Source of the DNA: Acidimicrobiia bacterium
GTDB lineage: Bacteria; Actinomycetota; Acidimicrobiia; Spongiisociales; Spongiisociaceae
Direction of reading: 5' to 3'
Assembly: GCA_021296345.1 (NCBI GenBank)
Contig: JAGWAN010000004.1
Coordinates: forward strand, 1-56,779
DNA: 56,779 bases
Part shown: positions 8,156-16,735 of the stretch, piece after piece
How positions within the stretch are numbered: the first letter of the stretch is position 1
How the letters are laid out: each line of letters begins with the position of its first letter
Notes under the pieces: model-generated
The model's database searches: none
Told to the model about the DNA's origin: nothing
The model's input: the letters and a program-made list of their open reading frames with translations, nothing else
Made by a program: the position numbers and the translations under genes

Positions 8156-8793
8156 GCTCTCACCTCACTGCTTAGCTGGTCGGCCCAGGACTCGAGGACC
8201 AGGGCAACCGTGTTGGCGCCGGGATCCTCCGTTCCCAGGCTGTGATCCGGGGCGAAGCGGGCCCGTCCCGCGGAGGGCCGCATGCCGGCGGTCGCCCTGG
8301 CGCCCCGGCGCGCCGCCCGGGCCGCCGCGGCCATCACCGACCCCAGGTCATCGTGCCTGTCCACCGACTTTCTGGCATCGCTTACCGCCGGCGCCAGGGC
8401 GTCGATCATGGTCTTATGGCCCGGCTCGGCCTTGCCCACCCGGGCTACGCGCGCCAGGCCCTTCTCCATCCCGGCTACCAACAAGCTCGCATCGGGGGCC
8501 GCCGACCGGGAGAGGCCGGCGGCCAGAGCGCCGAAGAAGGAGCCGAACAGGGCGCCGGCAGCGCCGCCCACCGTCTCGTGGAAGGCGGATCCGGCGGCTC
8601 GCATGACATCGGCGGCCGTGCTGTGGTCGCCTTGCTGGGCGCGACGAGCCGCTTCCGCCAGGGCGGTCGCCATGTTCACCCCGTGGTCACCGTCACCGGC
8701 CACCGAGTCGAGCCGGGACAGTTCCTCCTGGTGGTCGTTCACCCGTGTGGAGGCGGCGACCACCAGTCGCACCGCCAGGTCCCGATCGATCAT
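8152..8793 (-). CDS. dhaL: Dihydroxyacetone kinase subunit DhaL (ATP-binding)
   Basis: A 213-residue all-helical protein of the DhaL family, the nucleotide-binding half of dihydroxyacetone-type kinases. The Mg-binding motif DxxxxDxD is at D29, D34 and D36 in RLDSVAGDGDHGVNM. Helices with GGAAGALFGSFFGALAAG and GHKTMIDALAPA follow in the usual order. The gene lies 6 bases after dhaK and overlaps the isomerase gene downstream. In phosphotransferase-type systems DhaL keeps bound ADP and is recharged by DhaM. No DhaM is present, so an ATP-dependent two-subunit kinase is more likely. Related split or fused kinases act on dihydroxyacetone, erythrulose or other short ketoses. Confidence 0.88.
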   Translation of the reverse strand: MIDRDLAVRLVVAASTRVNDHQEELSRLDSVAGDGDHGVNMATALAEAARRAQQGDHSTAADVMRAAGSAFHETVGGAAGALFGSFFGALAAGLSRSAAPDASLLVAGMEKGLARVARVGKAEPGHKTMIDALAPAVSDARKSVDRHDDLGSVMAAAARAARRGARATAGMRPSAGRARFAPDHSLGTEDPGANTVALVLESWADQLSSEVRA

Positions 8794-8799
8794 GCCCCG

Positions 8800-9813
8800 C
8801 TACCGACCTACCATCGTGAAGCCCGCTCCCGTGGCAGGCCGGTCGTAGAGATCGAGCAGCTCGCGATCCATGTGGCAGATGGCGAACGAGAATCCCGCCA
8901 TATCGAGGGTGGTGGCATACGGACCCATCCAGGACCGGACTGCCTCGACCCCTCTCCGCTCCAGGGCGGTGCGAGCCCCCCGGTACAGGACCGATAGTTC
9001 CATGAGGGTGAGGGATCCGGCGTTGTTGAGCAGCAGACCTACCTGCGTCCCGGGCGGCAGGTCGGCGTCATCCAGCAGGCGGTCGATCATCAACCCCGAG
9101 ATCTCGTCCGCCCGGACATCCTCGCCGAGACGGTCACCCGGCTCGCCATGCACCCCCATGCCCACCGACAGGGTGGTGTCCTCGGGATCCCCGAGGGGTT
9201 GCCCGCTCACCGGATGGGCCACCGTGCCGGTCGCCGCAGAGAGCGAGCGGGTGCGGTCCCGGACCTTGCGGGCGACCGCGGCGCACGCCTCCAGCGGGTC
9301 GCCCCGTTCCGCCGCCGCCCCCACCATCTTCCACACGAAGAAGAGCCCGGCGCCGCCGCGGCGTTCGGCGATTCGCTCCTTGGGCGCCGAGGCCACATCG
9401 TCGTAGAGGACCACCACCTCCACCCCGTCGATGCCTGCATCCTCTGCCTCGTCAATGGCAAGCTCCGCGTTCATGATGTCCCCGGCGTGGCTGGAGACCA
9501 GTAGCAGCACGCCGCCGCACCGGTCGGCGGCCTCGATGCCCCGCAGGATCGCCGTCGGGCCTGGTGAGGAGAAGATCGGGCCTGCCACGTTGACGTCGAA
9601 CAGCCCCTCCCCGACCCAACCGATCATGGCCGGCTCGTGGCCGGAACCGTTGCCGATCACCAACCCCACCTTGCCCTCCGCCTTGGGAATGGTGCGGACC
9701 ACCAGACCGTCCCTCAGCGAGATGACGCCTGCGTGAGCGGAGACGTACCCTGCCAGCATCTCCGCCACCGCCCGGGCCGGATCGTTGAGAAAGCGTCGGG
9801 TGCGGATGCTCAT
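8800..9813 (-). CDS. dhaK: Dihydroxyacetone kinase subunit DhaK (ketose-binding)
   Basis: A 337-residue DhaK-family subunit that binds the ketose carbonyl covalently through a histidine. The key residues are present: GSGHEPA at 56-62, SSHAGDIMN near 107-115, and the covalent histidine H222 in VGMGVHGEPG. The C-terminal domain has VGLLLNNAGSLTLMEL, the normal subunit interface. The ATG at 9813 overlaps the stop of the preceding TIM-barrel gene (ATGA), whereas the frame is open to 9990; the overlap start gives the usual N-terminus MSIRTRRFLND. With DhaL just downstream it forms the kinase. In this operon it probably phosphorylates a ketose formed by the isomerase or a triose released by the aldolase; which of the two is not decidable here. 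Confidence 0.9.
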   Translation of the reverse strand: MSIRTRRFLNDPARAVAEMLAGYVSAHAGVISLRDGLVVRTIPKAEGKVGLVIGNGSGHEPAMIGWVGEGLFDVNVAGPIFSSPGPTAILRGIEAADRCGGVLLLVSSHAGDIMNAELAIDEAEDAGIDGVEVVVLYDDVASAPKERIAERRGGAGLFFVWKMVGAAAERGDPLEACAAVARKVRDRTRSLSAATGTVAHPVSGQPLGDPEDTTLSVGMGVHGEPGDRLGEDVRADEISGLMIDRLLDDADLPPGTQVGLLLNNAGSLTLMELSVLYRGARTALERRGVEAVRSWMGPYATTLDMAGFSFAICHMDRELLDLYDRPATGAGFTMVGR

Positions 9814-10652
9814 GCGATGTTGTCGCGGATGAATCGGGCCGCACCTGCCGCATCCCGATCCGGACGGTCGGTCAGGTCCCGCCAGGCATAAGTGGCCCGG
9901 CCGGTCTCGACCTTCGAGTTGGGGAACGTCTCGAACACCACCCAGCCCTCGTAGCCGGCCTGGTCCAGCGCCTGGCTGAAGGAAGCCCAATCGATGTGGC
10001 CGTACTGGGGCGCCCGCCGGTTGTTGGCGGCTACCTGGACGTGGCCGATCCGGCTCCCAGCCAGGCGAACGGCACCCGCGAGGTCATCCTCCTCCATGTT
10101 CATGTGGAAGGTGTCCAGTTCCACCTTGACGGATGGATGGTCCACCATGTCCATGTACTCCAGGCAATCGGCGACGGTGTTGAACATGAAGGTCTCGAAA
10201 CGGTTGAGGACTTCGAGGCATATATCGATGCCGAGTGTGGAGGCATAGCCGGCGACCTCGCGGAGGGCGGCGGCGGAGCGTTGCCTATGGCCGTCGTGGT
10301 CGCCATCCGGGAAACCCATCCAGGTGGCGTAGGTCACACCTCCGAGGATCGGGCTGCCGAGCCGGGCGGCGTCATCGAGGCAGCGCCGCAGATGGTCCAC
10401 ACCGGCTCTCCGAACGTAGGCGTCCGGGCTGGAGATGTCCATGGTCGGGCTCAGCCCGGTACTGCAGAGAACTTCGAGGCCCAGCGATCCGGCAGTCCGC
10501 GCCATCCGCTCGACGCCGACATCGAGGCCGGCCACCAGGGAGATCTCCACCCCGTCGTAACCGGCTTCGGCGGCCTTGGCGAACACCGAAGACTGGTCGT
10601 CCGACCATCTGTCGAGCCAGTAGAAGATCTCGATACCGACCGGTCGGGTCAC
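9810..10652 (-). CDS. Sugar phosphate isomerase/epimerase (xylose isomerase-like TIM barrel)
   Basis: A 280-residue TIM-barrel protein of the AP endonuclease 2/xylose isomerase-like family. The order of conserved parts is FAKAAEAGYDGVEIS near the N-terminus, then ICLEVLNRFETFMFNT (metal-binding Glu), VKVELDTFHMNMEE (metal-binding Asp and His), IGHVQVAANNR, and GWVVFETFP (second Glu). This pattern is typical of ketose 3-epimerases such as psicose/tagatose epimerase and of hydroxypyruvate isomerase. It is the second gene of the overlapping operon: its start overlaps the DUF35 stop and its stop overlaps dhaK. A ketose epimerase feeding the aldolase would fit, but this is inference. Confidence 0.85.
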   Translation of the reverse strand: MTRPVGIEIFYWLDRWSDDQSSVFAKAAEAGYDGVEISLVAGLDVGVERMARTAGSLGLEVLCSTGLSPTMDISSPDAYVRRAGVDHLRRCLDDAARLGSPILGGVTYATWMGFPDGDHDGHRQRSAAALREVAGYASTLGIDICLEVLNRFETFMFNTVADCLEYMDMVDHPSVKVELDTFHMNMEEDDLAGAVRLAGSRIGHVQVAANNRRAPQYGHIDWASFSQALDQAGYEGWVVFETFPNSKVETGRATYAWRDLTDRPDRDAAGAARFIRDNIA

Positions 10653-11125
10653 GCGGTCACCTCCTTGACTACGAACGCTATCCGCAAGAGCGGATGGGCG
10701 GGTTGGCGGTTGCTGAACGTAACCGCCACCACGGTACCCCGCTCCGGTATGTCCTCGGCCACCACCCGGTGGGTGATGCCACCGTCCACCCCGTCAAGCC
10801 GGATCGAGGCGAGTATGTACGGTACCTCGATACCGCCGAACGGAGGCGGGCTGTGAACCCGTGTGGCTGCCACGATCCTCCCCGTGCCGGGCAGGTCGTA
10901 CCAGGTAGTCTCGGACAGGTCGGCAACGCAGAACCGCCGCGGGGGGAACCAGGTCGACCCACACTCCGGGCACTCGGTGGCCCGGAGCACCCCGTTGTCG
11001 AGACCCCGATAGAACGGATCGGCCGATCCGACCGCATGGCGATACCGCTGGGCCATCTCGATATGTAGCAAGGAGAACGGATCCCCCGAAGGAGCGGTCC
11101 ACCGTTCAACTCCGGTCACCCGCAT
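10649..11125 (-). CDS. DUF35 OB-fold / zinc-ribbon protein (thiolase partner)
   Basis: A 158-residue DUF35 protein. The N-terminal helix ADPFYRGLDNG is followed by a rubredoxin-like zinc ribbon whose first pair is C-P-E-C (TECPECGSTWFPP); only one later Cys is present (RRFC), so the fourth ligand is not Cys. An OB-fold domain follows (GTGRIVAATRVHSPP to VAVTFSN). DUF35 proteins form complexes with thiolase-fold enzymes, as in ChsH2/Ltp2 of steroid side-chain degradation. The natural partner is the thiolase-like gene upstream, but the two are separated by about 390 bp, while the DUF35 stop overlaps the sugar epimerase start by four bases. It therefore leads the sugar operon. The ATG at 11125 is taken; an internal ATG 23 codons later is possible. 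Confidence 0.8.
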   Translation of the reverse strand: MRVTGVERWTAPSGDPFSLLHIEMAQRYRHAVGSADPFYRGLDNGVLRATECPECGSTWFPPRRFCVADLSETTWYDLPGTGRIVAATRVHSPPPFGGIEVPYILASIRLDGVDGGITHRVVAEDIPERGTVVAVTFSNRQPAHPLLRIAFVVKEVTA

Positions 11126-11519
11126 CAGGCGCCACCCCGGCGGAGAACGGATCCGGCGTAGGGCGAGCGGGATCTCCCCCCGAGCCCAGTACGGACGATC
11201 CCGTAGCAGCGCCGGCCGCCCCGAAAGGCGCCGAGAACGCGAAAATTATCCGGCAGACCGGCGCACCGCGCCGGGCCCTCCCCCACCACCACCTTTCCGA
11301 TTTGGAGCGTGGTCGGCCATGCCCGGCTGGCTGCCGGGAATCGGCCCTCCGCTCCATGAAGCCTTGGATATTCCCTCGGGCTGGTCGAGCCAATTGGCAG
11401 AGCTCTCGACCAGCGCAGGTGCTTGGTGATGGACAACGTATATCGGGGGTGTGACAGATTCAACCCCCTAGTCTTCGCAGTCTCGGAAATCGCGAGGGAA
11501 GCGCACCGGTCGGTCGCGT
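11126..11519. other. 394-bp non-coding interval between thiolase-like and DUF35 genes
   Basis: No frame here has protein-like composition in either direction. A hairpin with a 6-bp stem is visible at 11445-11468 (GGGGGT and ACCCCC around a 12-base loop), soon after the thiolase stop on the minus strand; it lacks a U-tract, so a terminator role is only possible. Short AT-rich patches (aaaattatcc near 11240, ttggatattc near 11365) may hold the promoter for the DUF35-led operon, but no clear -35/-10 pair is seen. Confidence 0.4.
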
Positions 11520-12719
11520 TCATGCGGTGCGTCCGAACACGTTCACGACCGCCAGCGAGCCGACCCCGGCGTGGGTGTCGGTGATTCCGATCCGCGCATC
11601 CGGGACGGCTCGGGCACCCGACACCTCTCCCCTGAGCTGGCGCGCCACCTCCACTGCCTGGGCGATACCGGTGGCGCCGACCGCCGATCCCCGGCCCAGC
11701 AGCCCGCCCGAGGTGTTGACCCAGACGTCTCCGCCCAGGTCGAAGCGGCCCTCGGCAGCCGCCAAGCCGCCCTCCCCCACCGGGCACAGGCCCAGGTCCT
11801 CGTAGGCCTGGAGCTCCGCCCCGCTGAACGAGTCGTACACCTCGGCCACATCGATCTCTTGCGCCGGATCGTCGATGCCGGCCATCCGGTAGGCGTCTCG
11901 GGCCGCCCTCCGCTTGGCGGCGAAGTGGGGGAACAACTCATCCGACCGGTCGGATAGGCGGGGATGGTCGGTGGATGACCCGGAACCGAGGATCGCCACG
12001 GGGGGACGCTCCGGGAGGCTGGACGAGTGCTGCTCGGCCCATTCCCGGGTGGCGAGGAGCACGGCCGCCGCGCCGTCGCTGAGCAGGCTCGCGTCGAACA
12101 TCCGATAGGGATCGGACAGCGGCGCCGAACCGCGCACGTCCTCCACCGTGATCGACATGCCCTTGTGGGCATCGGGGTTCTCCAGGGCGATGCGCCTGTT
12201 CTTCACCGCGATCTCGGCGAACTGCTCGGCTGTGGTTCCGTACCGTCGCATGTGCTCGGTGATCATCAGCGCGTAGGGAGCGGCGAAGGTCCCGAACACC
12301 GGGCTCTCCCACTCGAAATCGGCGGACATGGCGAGTATCTCGGTTGCGGTGGCCCGGTGGACGGACTTCCCGTTGGTCTCCCCGCCGAACACCAGCGCCG
12401 ACCGTGCGGCGCCCGAGGCGATCGCCATCACCGCAGTCCTGATGGCCAGTGCCCCGGTCGCGCCGCCACCCTCCACCCGGAGCGTGGGTTTCCCCACCAG
12501 TCCCACGCTGTCCTGGAGTATGTGGCCAAGGCTCATCTGGCGATTGAAGTGGTCGCTCTCGTATGCGACAACACCCATGTCAATCGATCCTGCCCGGATG
12601 CCGGCGTCGATCAGGGCCTCCCGAGCCGCCTCGACCACCATGTCCCGGACGCTCGCGTCGGCGCGGAACCCCACGAATGGGGTCATGCCCACCCCGACCA
12701 CCAGCACGGTGTCGCTCAT
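11520..12719 (-). CDS. Thiolase-fold protein lacking the nucleophilic Cys (SCP2/Ltp2-like)
   Basis: A 399-residue thiolase-fold protein of the SCP2-type group. The fold markers are clear: VLVVGVGMTPFVG at the start, EVYDSFSGAELQAYEDLG, and a C-terminal NTSGGLLGRGSAVGATG. The catalytic positions are altered. The loop that normally carries the nucleophilic Cys reads RVEGGGATGA (residues 81-90) with Gly or Ala where Cys is expected, and the GHP motif is GSA. The protein therefore cannot perform normal thiolysis. The same loss is known in Ltp2-type retro-aldolases, which act with a DUF35 partner, and such a gene lies just downstream. A C-C cleaving or forming aldolase role on a CoA thioester is the best inference. 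A GGAAG ribosome site precedes the ATG. Confidence 0.82.
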   Translation of the reverse strand: MSDTVLVVGVGMTPFVGFRADASVRDMVVEAAREALIDAGIRAGSIDMGVVAYESDHFNRQMSLGHILQDSVGLVGKPTLRVEGGGATGALAIRTAVMAIASGAARSALVFGGETNGKSVHRATATEILAMSADFEWESPVFGTFAAPYALMITEHMRRYGTTAEQFAEIAVKNRRIALENPDAHKGMSITVEDVRGSAPLSDPYRMFDASLLSDGAAAVLLATREWAEQHSSSLPERPPVAILGSGSSTDHPRLSDRSDELFPHFAAKRRAARDAYRMAGIDDPAQEIDVAEVYDSFSGAELQAYEDLGLCPVGEGGLAAAEGRFDLGGDVWVNTSGGLLGRGSAVGATGIAQAVEVARQLRGEVSGARAVPDARIGITDTHAGVGSLAVVNVFGRTA

Positions 12720-12753
12720 GAGGTGAGCGCTTCCAAGGGATCGGTGCGATATC

Positions 12754-12767
12754 GCCCGTTATCGGGC
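12754..12767 (-). other. Small hairpin upstream of the thiolase-like gene
   Basis: A perfect inverted repeat GCCCG-TTAT-CGGGC lies 35 bases before the thiolase-like start, inside the 204-bp interval 12720-12923. It could be a protein-binding site, an mRNA structure or the terminator of the Rieske gene upstream; there is no U-tract. The rest of the interval shows nothing coding. Confidence 0.3.
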
Positions 12768-12923
12768 AGGAAGACACCACGGCCTCCGCAGTTTGGTCCA
12801 AGAGGAATAGATTGTGTGGGACTGGCCATACTGGCGATCATTAGCACGGATTCTTAGCGACGGTCGGTTCGGGTCTAACTCGCGTTATGCCAACACACTA
12901 CGTTGTGATCATCCTGTTCGACC

Positions 12924-14270
12924 CTATCCGAGGGCCGGCGCCGTTGTGCCATCGACGTCGGCGGGCGCGCCGAGTCGTGCGGCCTCGGCCTCGATGGGCG
13001 GCGGCATAGGGTTCGGCTTGGTGCCGTAGAGATCGACATCGCCCGGCCGGTCACCCATCGGCACCTCCAGATCCGCCACCGATCCGAGGGTCATGAGATC
13101 GGCCGTCATGTTGTGGAAGCGGTTCAGGGGTTCTTCGAAACGCGGCGCCATGGGACCCGGCGGCGCGCCGGCCCGGGAGACGCCTCGCTGGACTCGTTCG
13201 CATATGTCGATGTCCTCGTCGTTCACGTCGATCCAGAATCGCCGAGTGGTCTCGAACGCTTCGGCAAGCCGTTGCCTCCCCTCCTCGTCCTCGGGTGACG
13301 GCGCGGCACCCGGCGGGAACAGGAAGGTGCAGTGCTCGATGGTTCGCCCGACGCTCAGCGGCTCGAGCAGGACCAGGAACACATGATTCGGCAGCACGGC
13401 GAGCAGAACGTTGGGGAACACGGCGACGAACCTTCCGCTCGCGGCATCGGAGGCGCCTAACCCAGTGGCTGGGGGTAACACTGCCCAGTCCTCGTGCTGG
13501 TCGCTCGACACCGGAGTCGTGGTCTGCCCGCAGTACATCCCGGGGCCCTGATAGCGGTAGTGATCCTTGACGCGGGACACCTTGGCCAGCTTCGGATGCA
13601 CCCACGGAAGGTGGTAGTACTCGGCGAAGTTCTCGACGAGGAGTTTCCAGTTGGCTGCGACATCGAACTTGGCGGTCGCCCCGTCAAGGTCGGCAAGCTG
13701 CCACCCCTCCAGGCGGTAGCCGGCCAATCGCTCGGGCAGGTCACCGAGCCACACATCCAGCGGGGGTGTCTCCTCGTCCAAGCAGACGAACACGATGGGA
13801 CCCCATGTGTCCACCCGTACGGCCACGAGACGCCAGTCGGCGGGGTCGAAGTCCGATGGGGGTGACGCCTCGAACAGCGGCGCCGCTACCAACCGGCCGT
13901 CGGTCGAGTAGCTCCAGCGATGGTATGGGCACCTGATGATGCCGGCTATGTCACAGTCGGCTTCGGCCAGTTCGGTCCCCCGGTGACGGCAGGTGTTCAT
14001 GAATCCGCGCAGCTGACTCCCGGACCGGGTCAGCAGAACCGACTTCCCGGCGACCGACCGCACGAGAAGTCGTCCCGGCCGGGAAAGTTCGTCAGCGAGA
14101 GCCACGCCGGTCCATGCCCGACCGAAAAGTCGGGTTTGCTCATCGGCGAAGAAGGCTTCGTCCGCGTACACGGCCGGAGACAACCCGAGGGCCGACCACA
14201 CTTGCGGCCGGATGTCGGCCCAGAATCCCGGAAGGCGCCAGGGCGCCGCGACGGCAGGTGGCATCGCCAT
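12924..14270 (-). CDS. Rieske non-haem iron oxygenase, alpha subunit
   Basis: A 448-residue ring-hydroxylating type oxygenase subunit. The Rieske [2Fe-2S] ligands are C94, H96, C114 and H117 (TCRHRG and CPYHRWSY). The catalytic iron ligands are H220 and H225 (ENFAEYYHLPWVH) with an Asp in NDEDIDICE near residue 353. The C-terminus has the usual beta-sheet domain around NHVFLVLLEPLSVGRT. No beta subunit, ferredoxin or reductase is adjacent, so it belongs to the single-component alpha group and depends on electron donors elsewhere. Related enzymes demethylate quaternary amines or hydroxylate aromatic compounds; the substrate is open. The ATG at 14270 is six bases after a TAAAGT box, consistent with a leaderless transcript. 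Confidence 0.9.
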   Translation of the reverse strand: MAMPPAVAAPWRLPGFWADIRPQVWSALGLSPAVYADEAFFADEQTRLFGRAWTGVALADELSRPGRLLVRSVAGKSVLLTRSGSQLRGFMNTCRHRGTELAEADCDIAGIIRCPYHRWSYSTDGRLVAAPLFEASPPSDFDPADWRLVAVRVDTWGPIVFVCLDEETPPLDVWLGDLPERLAGYRLEGWQLADLDGATAKFDVAANWKLLVENFAEYYHLPWVHPKLAKVSRVKDHYRYQGPGMYCGQTTTPVSSDQHEDWAVLPPATGLGASDAASGRFVAVFPNVLLAVLPNHVFLVLLEPLSVGRTIEHCTFLFPPGAAPSPEDEEGRQRLAEAFETTRRFWIDVNDEDIDICERVQRGVSRAGAPPGPMAPRFEEPLNRFHNMTADLMTLGSVADLEVPMGDRPGDVDLYGTKPNPMPPPIEAEAARLGAPADVDGTTAPALG

Positions 14271-14276
14271 CCGACG

Positions 14277-14282
14277 ACTTTA
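14277..14282 (-). promoter_or_regulatory. -10 box of the Rieske oxygenase gene
   Basis: TAAAGT on the minus strand, six bases before the ATG at 14270. No clear -35 is seen. The spacing implies a leaderless or nearly leaderless mRNA. Confidence 0.45.
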
Positions 14283-14425
14283 CTGCGCGAGCCAAGACTT
14301 CCCCGCAAATCGGCGCCGGTCGCGCCCTTGATCTCGATGTGTCCTGAAGGAAGGCTTGGCGACGAGCATCCCGCACGGGAACCCGGCCATGCAGCCTCCC
14401 CAGGCAACCCCGTTTCGGCCCGGGC

Positions 14426-16690
14426 TCAGCCGAGGTCGAAGTCGACTCGCTCCAGGTTGCCGGTGAAGGGAAACTCCCCTTCGTACGAACTGCTCACCGG
14501 GGACAGCGTGTCAGCGCCCACGCTGAGGGACCCCCACGAGATCATCCCTCGGGCCATGGAGATCATCTCCATCTCGCCGAGAGTCCGACCGCCCGCTGCC
14601 AGACGACCGGTGCCCCGGAAGTCCCCGGTCTTCTCGAACCCGAAGGACAGTTCGGTCGCCCCTGGCATCACCGGGCCGGACGAGGCGAGCGTCTGGCGAT
14701 CGCCGAGGTAGCAGTACTCGAACACGAGGCGCCCGCCGGCCAGGTACAGAACGTAACCGCCGCTCACGTCACCCACCGCCACCAGCACCCCCTCGTCGGC
14801 AGCGCCCAGCGGAGCGACCCGGGCCGTGATCTTGAAGTCCCGGTTGAACACCAGTGGCGTGGCGGCGCCGGGCACGCGGCTCGAACCGGCCAGGTACGAG
14901 AACGTGTCCCTCGCCCTCGGAGTACCTGGGGTCGTAAAGGTGGAGGCCCTCACTGCCAGGTAGCGGTCGTCCAGGGGGAACACGGAGAATCGGGAGGCCT
15001 CCTCCGACCACTGCTCCACGAGGCCGGCCAGCTTCTCGGGGTGTTCAGCGGCCACATCGTCGCACTCCGAGAAGTCGGAGTCGATGTGATACAGCTCCCA
15101 CGGGTCGTCCTCGAAGGGTTCGTTGCGCCGGTGCCGGGTGAGCGCCTTCCAGCCGTCCTGCCACATGGCCCGGTGGCCGATCATCTCGAAGTACTGCCGA
15201 TCCCGGGGAGCGGGGGCGCCCGGGTCGTCGAGCACATCGCGGATGCTGGCGCCGTGGTAGGGCATCTGGTCCACACCCCGGTACGAGGCCTTCGGTGCCA
15301 CGCCCACGAGGTCCAGGATGGTCGGGGTGATGTCGATGGCGTGGACGAACCGGGTGCGCACCCCCCCGTTGCCTGCCAACCCTTCCGGCCAGGAGACGAT
15401 CAGAGGCGTCCGCACACCGCCGGCGTACGTGTTCTGCTTGTACCAGCGCAGCGGCGTGTTGGCGGCCTGCGCCCAACCCCACGGGATGTTGGTCTGCGAG
15501 TGCGGGCCGCCGATCGTGTCGAACCGCTCCATGTTGAACTCCACAGTGCAGAACCGGTCCTCCTCGTAGGTCACGATGTCGGCGCCACCGTCGGGTCCGC
15601 CTTCCTGGCTGGCCCCGTTGTCCGACAGGGCCACGACGATCGTGTTGTCGAGCCTCCCTATGGACTCGAGGAAGTCGAACAGCCGTCCCATCTGGGCGTC
15701 GGTGTGATCCAGCATGGCCGCATAGGCCTCCTGGAACCGGGCGAAGAGCTTCTGCTGGTCAGGCGTCAGTTTGTCCCACTCCTCCACCCCGGGATTGAGG
15801 GGCGCGAGAACGGCGTCCTCGGGGACGATCCCGAGCTCCTTCTGGCGGGCGAAACGGCGCTCGCGGATCACGTCCCAACCCTCGTCGTAGCGCCCCCGGT
15901 ACTTGTCCAGGTACTCCTGGGGCGCCTGGTGCGGACAGTGGGCCGTTCCGAAGGCCGTGTACAGGAAGAACGGCTGCTCGGGCTTGACCGACACCTGGTC
16001 GCTCACGTAGGAGATGGCGTGGTCGATCAGATCCTCGGTGAGGTGGTAGCCGCCCTCAGGCTTGCCCGGCGGGTCGACCCGGTGGTTGTCCTCGACCACG
16101 TCCGGGTAGAAATGGTCGGTGAGGGCGTCGAGGAAGCCGTAGTAGCGACCGAACCCCCGTCCGAGCGGCCACTCGTCGTAGGGTCCGGCGGCGGTGGTCT
16201 CCTCGAGGGGCGCCAGATGCCACTTGCCGATCGCCATCGTGGCATAGCCGGCGCCCTGCAGCACCTCGGCGAGTGTGCCCGCCGACTTCGTCACCCGGCC
16301 ACGGTGTCCGGGGAATCCCGAGTCGACATTCGACAGGTAGGCCATCCCGACGCTGTGATGGTTGCGCCCGGTGAGCACGCAGGCACGGGTTGGTGAGCAC
16401 AGCGGGGTGACGTTGAAGTCGTTGAAGCGCAATCCCCGCTCCGCCAGCGCATCCATCACCGGGGTCTCCACCTCGGCCCCGTAGCACCCGAGACCGGCGA
16501 AGCCCACATCGTCGAGCACCACCAGCACGACATCCGGCTTACCGCGGGCATCGTTGGCCATCGGCGGCCACCACGGATCCGACTCGCGGAAGTCGGGTCC
16601 GATCACACCCTCGAAATCCGCCTCCGGGTGAGTCGGAGCCTCATGCTCTCCGCCGCCGGGCGTTCCGCCCGGATCAGTGCTGGAACCCAT
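14426..16690 (-). CDS. Arylsulfatase (type I, formylglycine-dependent)
   Basis: A 754-residue sulfatase that hydrolyses sulfate esters. The formylglycine motif CxPxR is C98-S-P-T-R (TPLCSPTRACVLTGRNHHSVG region), with metal ligands D60 and D61 in VVLDDVGF and later DNGA and the K/H residues of the alkaline-phosphatase fold. The long C-terminal part (from about residue 560) is a beta-sandwich typical of arylsulfatases near 780 residues. No signal peptide is seen, which is usual for this cytosolic group. The frame is open to 17047, but the ATG at 16690 follows AGGAAGG and gives the normal N-terminus. It is divergent from the enolase-superfamily gene. A formylglycine-generating enzyme is required and is not in the window. 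The substrate is unknown. Confidence 0.92.
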   Translation of the reverse strand: MGSSTDPGGTPGGGEHEAPTHPEADFEGVIGPDFRESDPWWPPMANDARGKPDVVLVVLDDVGFAGLGCYGAEVETPVMDALAERGLRFNDFNVTPLCSPTRACVLTGRNHHSVGMAYLSNVDSGFPGHRGRVTKSAGTLAEVLQGAGYATMAIGKWHLAPLEETTAAGPYDEWPLGRGFGRYYGFLDALTDHFYPDVVEDNHRVDPPGKPEGGYHLTEDLIDHAISYVSDQVSVKPEQPFFLYTAFGTAHCPHQAPQEYLDKYRGRYDEGWDVIRERRFARQKELGIVPEDAVLAPLNPGVEEWDKLTPDQQKLFARFQEAYAAMLDHTDAQMGRLFDFLESIGRLDNTIVVALSDNGASQEGGPDGGADIVTYEEDRFCTVEFNMERFDTIGGPHSQTNIPWGWAQAANTPLRWYKQNTYAGGVRTPLIVSWPEGLAGNGGVRTRFVHAIDITPTILDLVGVAPKASYRGVDQMPYHGASIRDVLDDPGAPAPRDRQYFEMIGHRAMWQDGWKALTRHRRNEPFEDDPWELYHIDSDFSECDDVAAEHPEKLAGLVEQWSEEASRFSVFPLDDRYLAVRASTFTTPGTPRARDTFSYLAGSSRVPGAATPLVFNRDFKITARVAPLGAADEGVLVAVGDVSGGYVLYLAGGRLVFEYCYLGDRQTLASSGPVMPGATELSFGFEKTGDFRGTGRLAAGGRTLGEMEMISMARGMISWGSLSVGADTLSPVSSSYEGEFPFTGNLERVDFDLG

Positions 16691-16722
16691 CGACCTTCCT
16701 GGCCTTTGCCGCCGGCGGTAAC

Positions 16723-16728
16723 CATACT
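16723..16728 (+). promoter_or_regulatory. -10 box of the enolase-superfamily gene
   Basis: CATACT (close to TATACT), exactly seven bases before the ATG at 16736, implying a leaderless transcript. It lies in the short interval shared with the divergent sulfatase gene. Confidence 0.5.
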
Positions 16729-16735
16729 CGCGACC

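Noticed and set aside
15041-16396. Plus-strand open frame of 451 codons opposite the sulfatase gene
   Set aside because: It is antisense to a well-supported sulfatase with the CxPxR motif, and its translation shows no family features.
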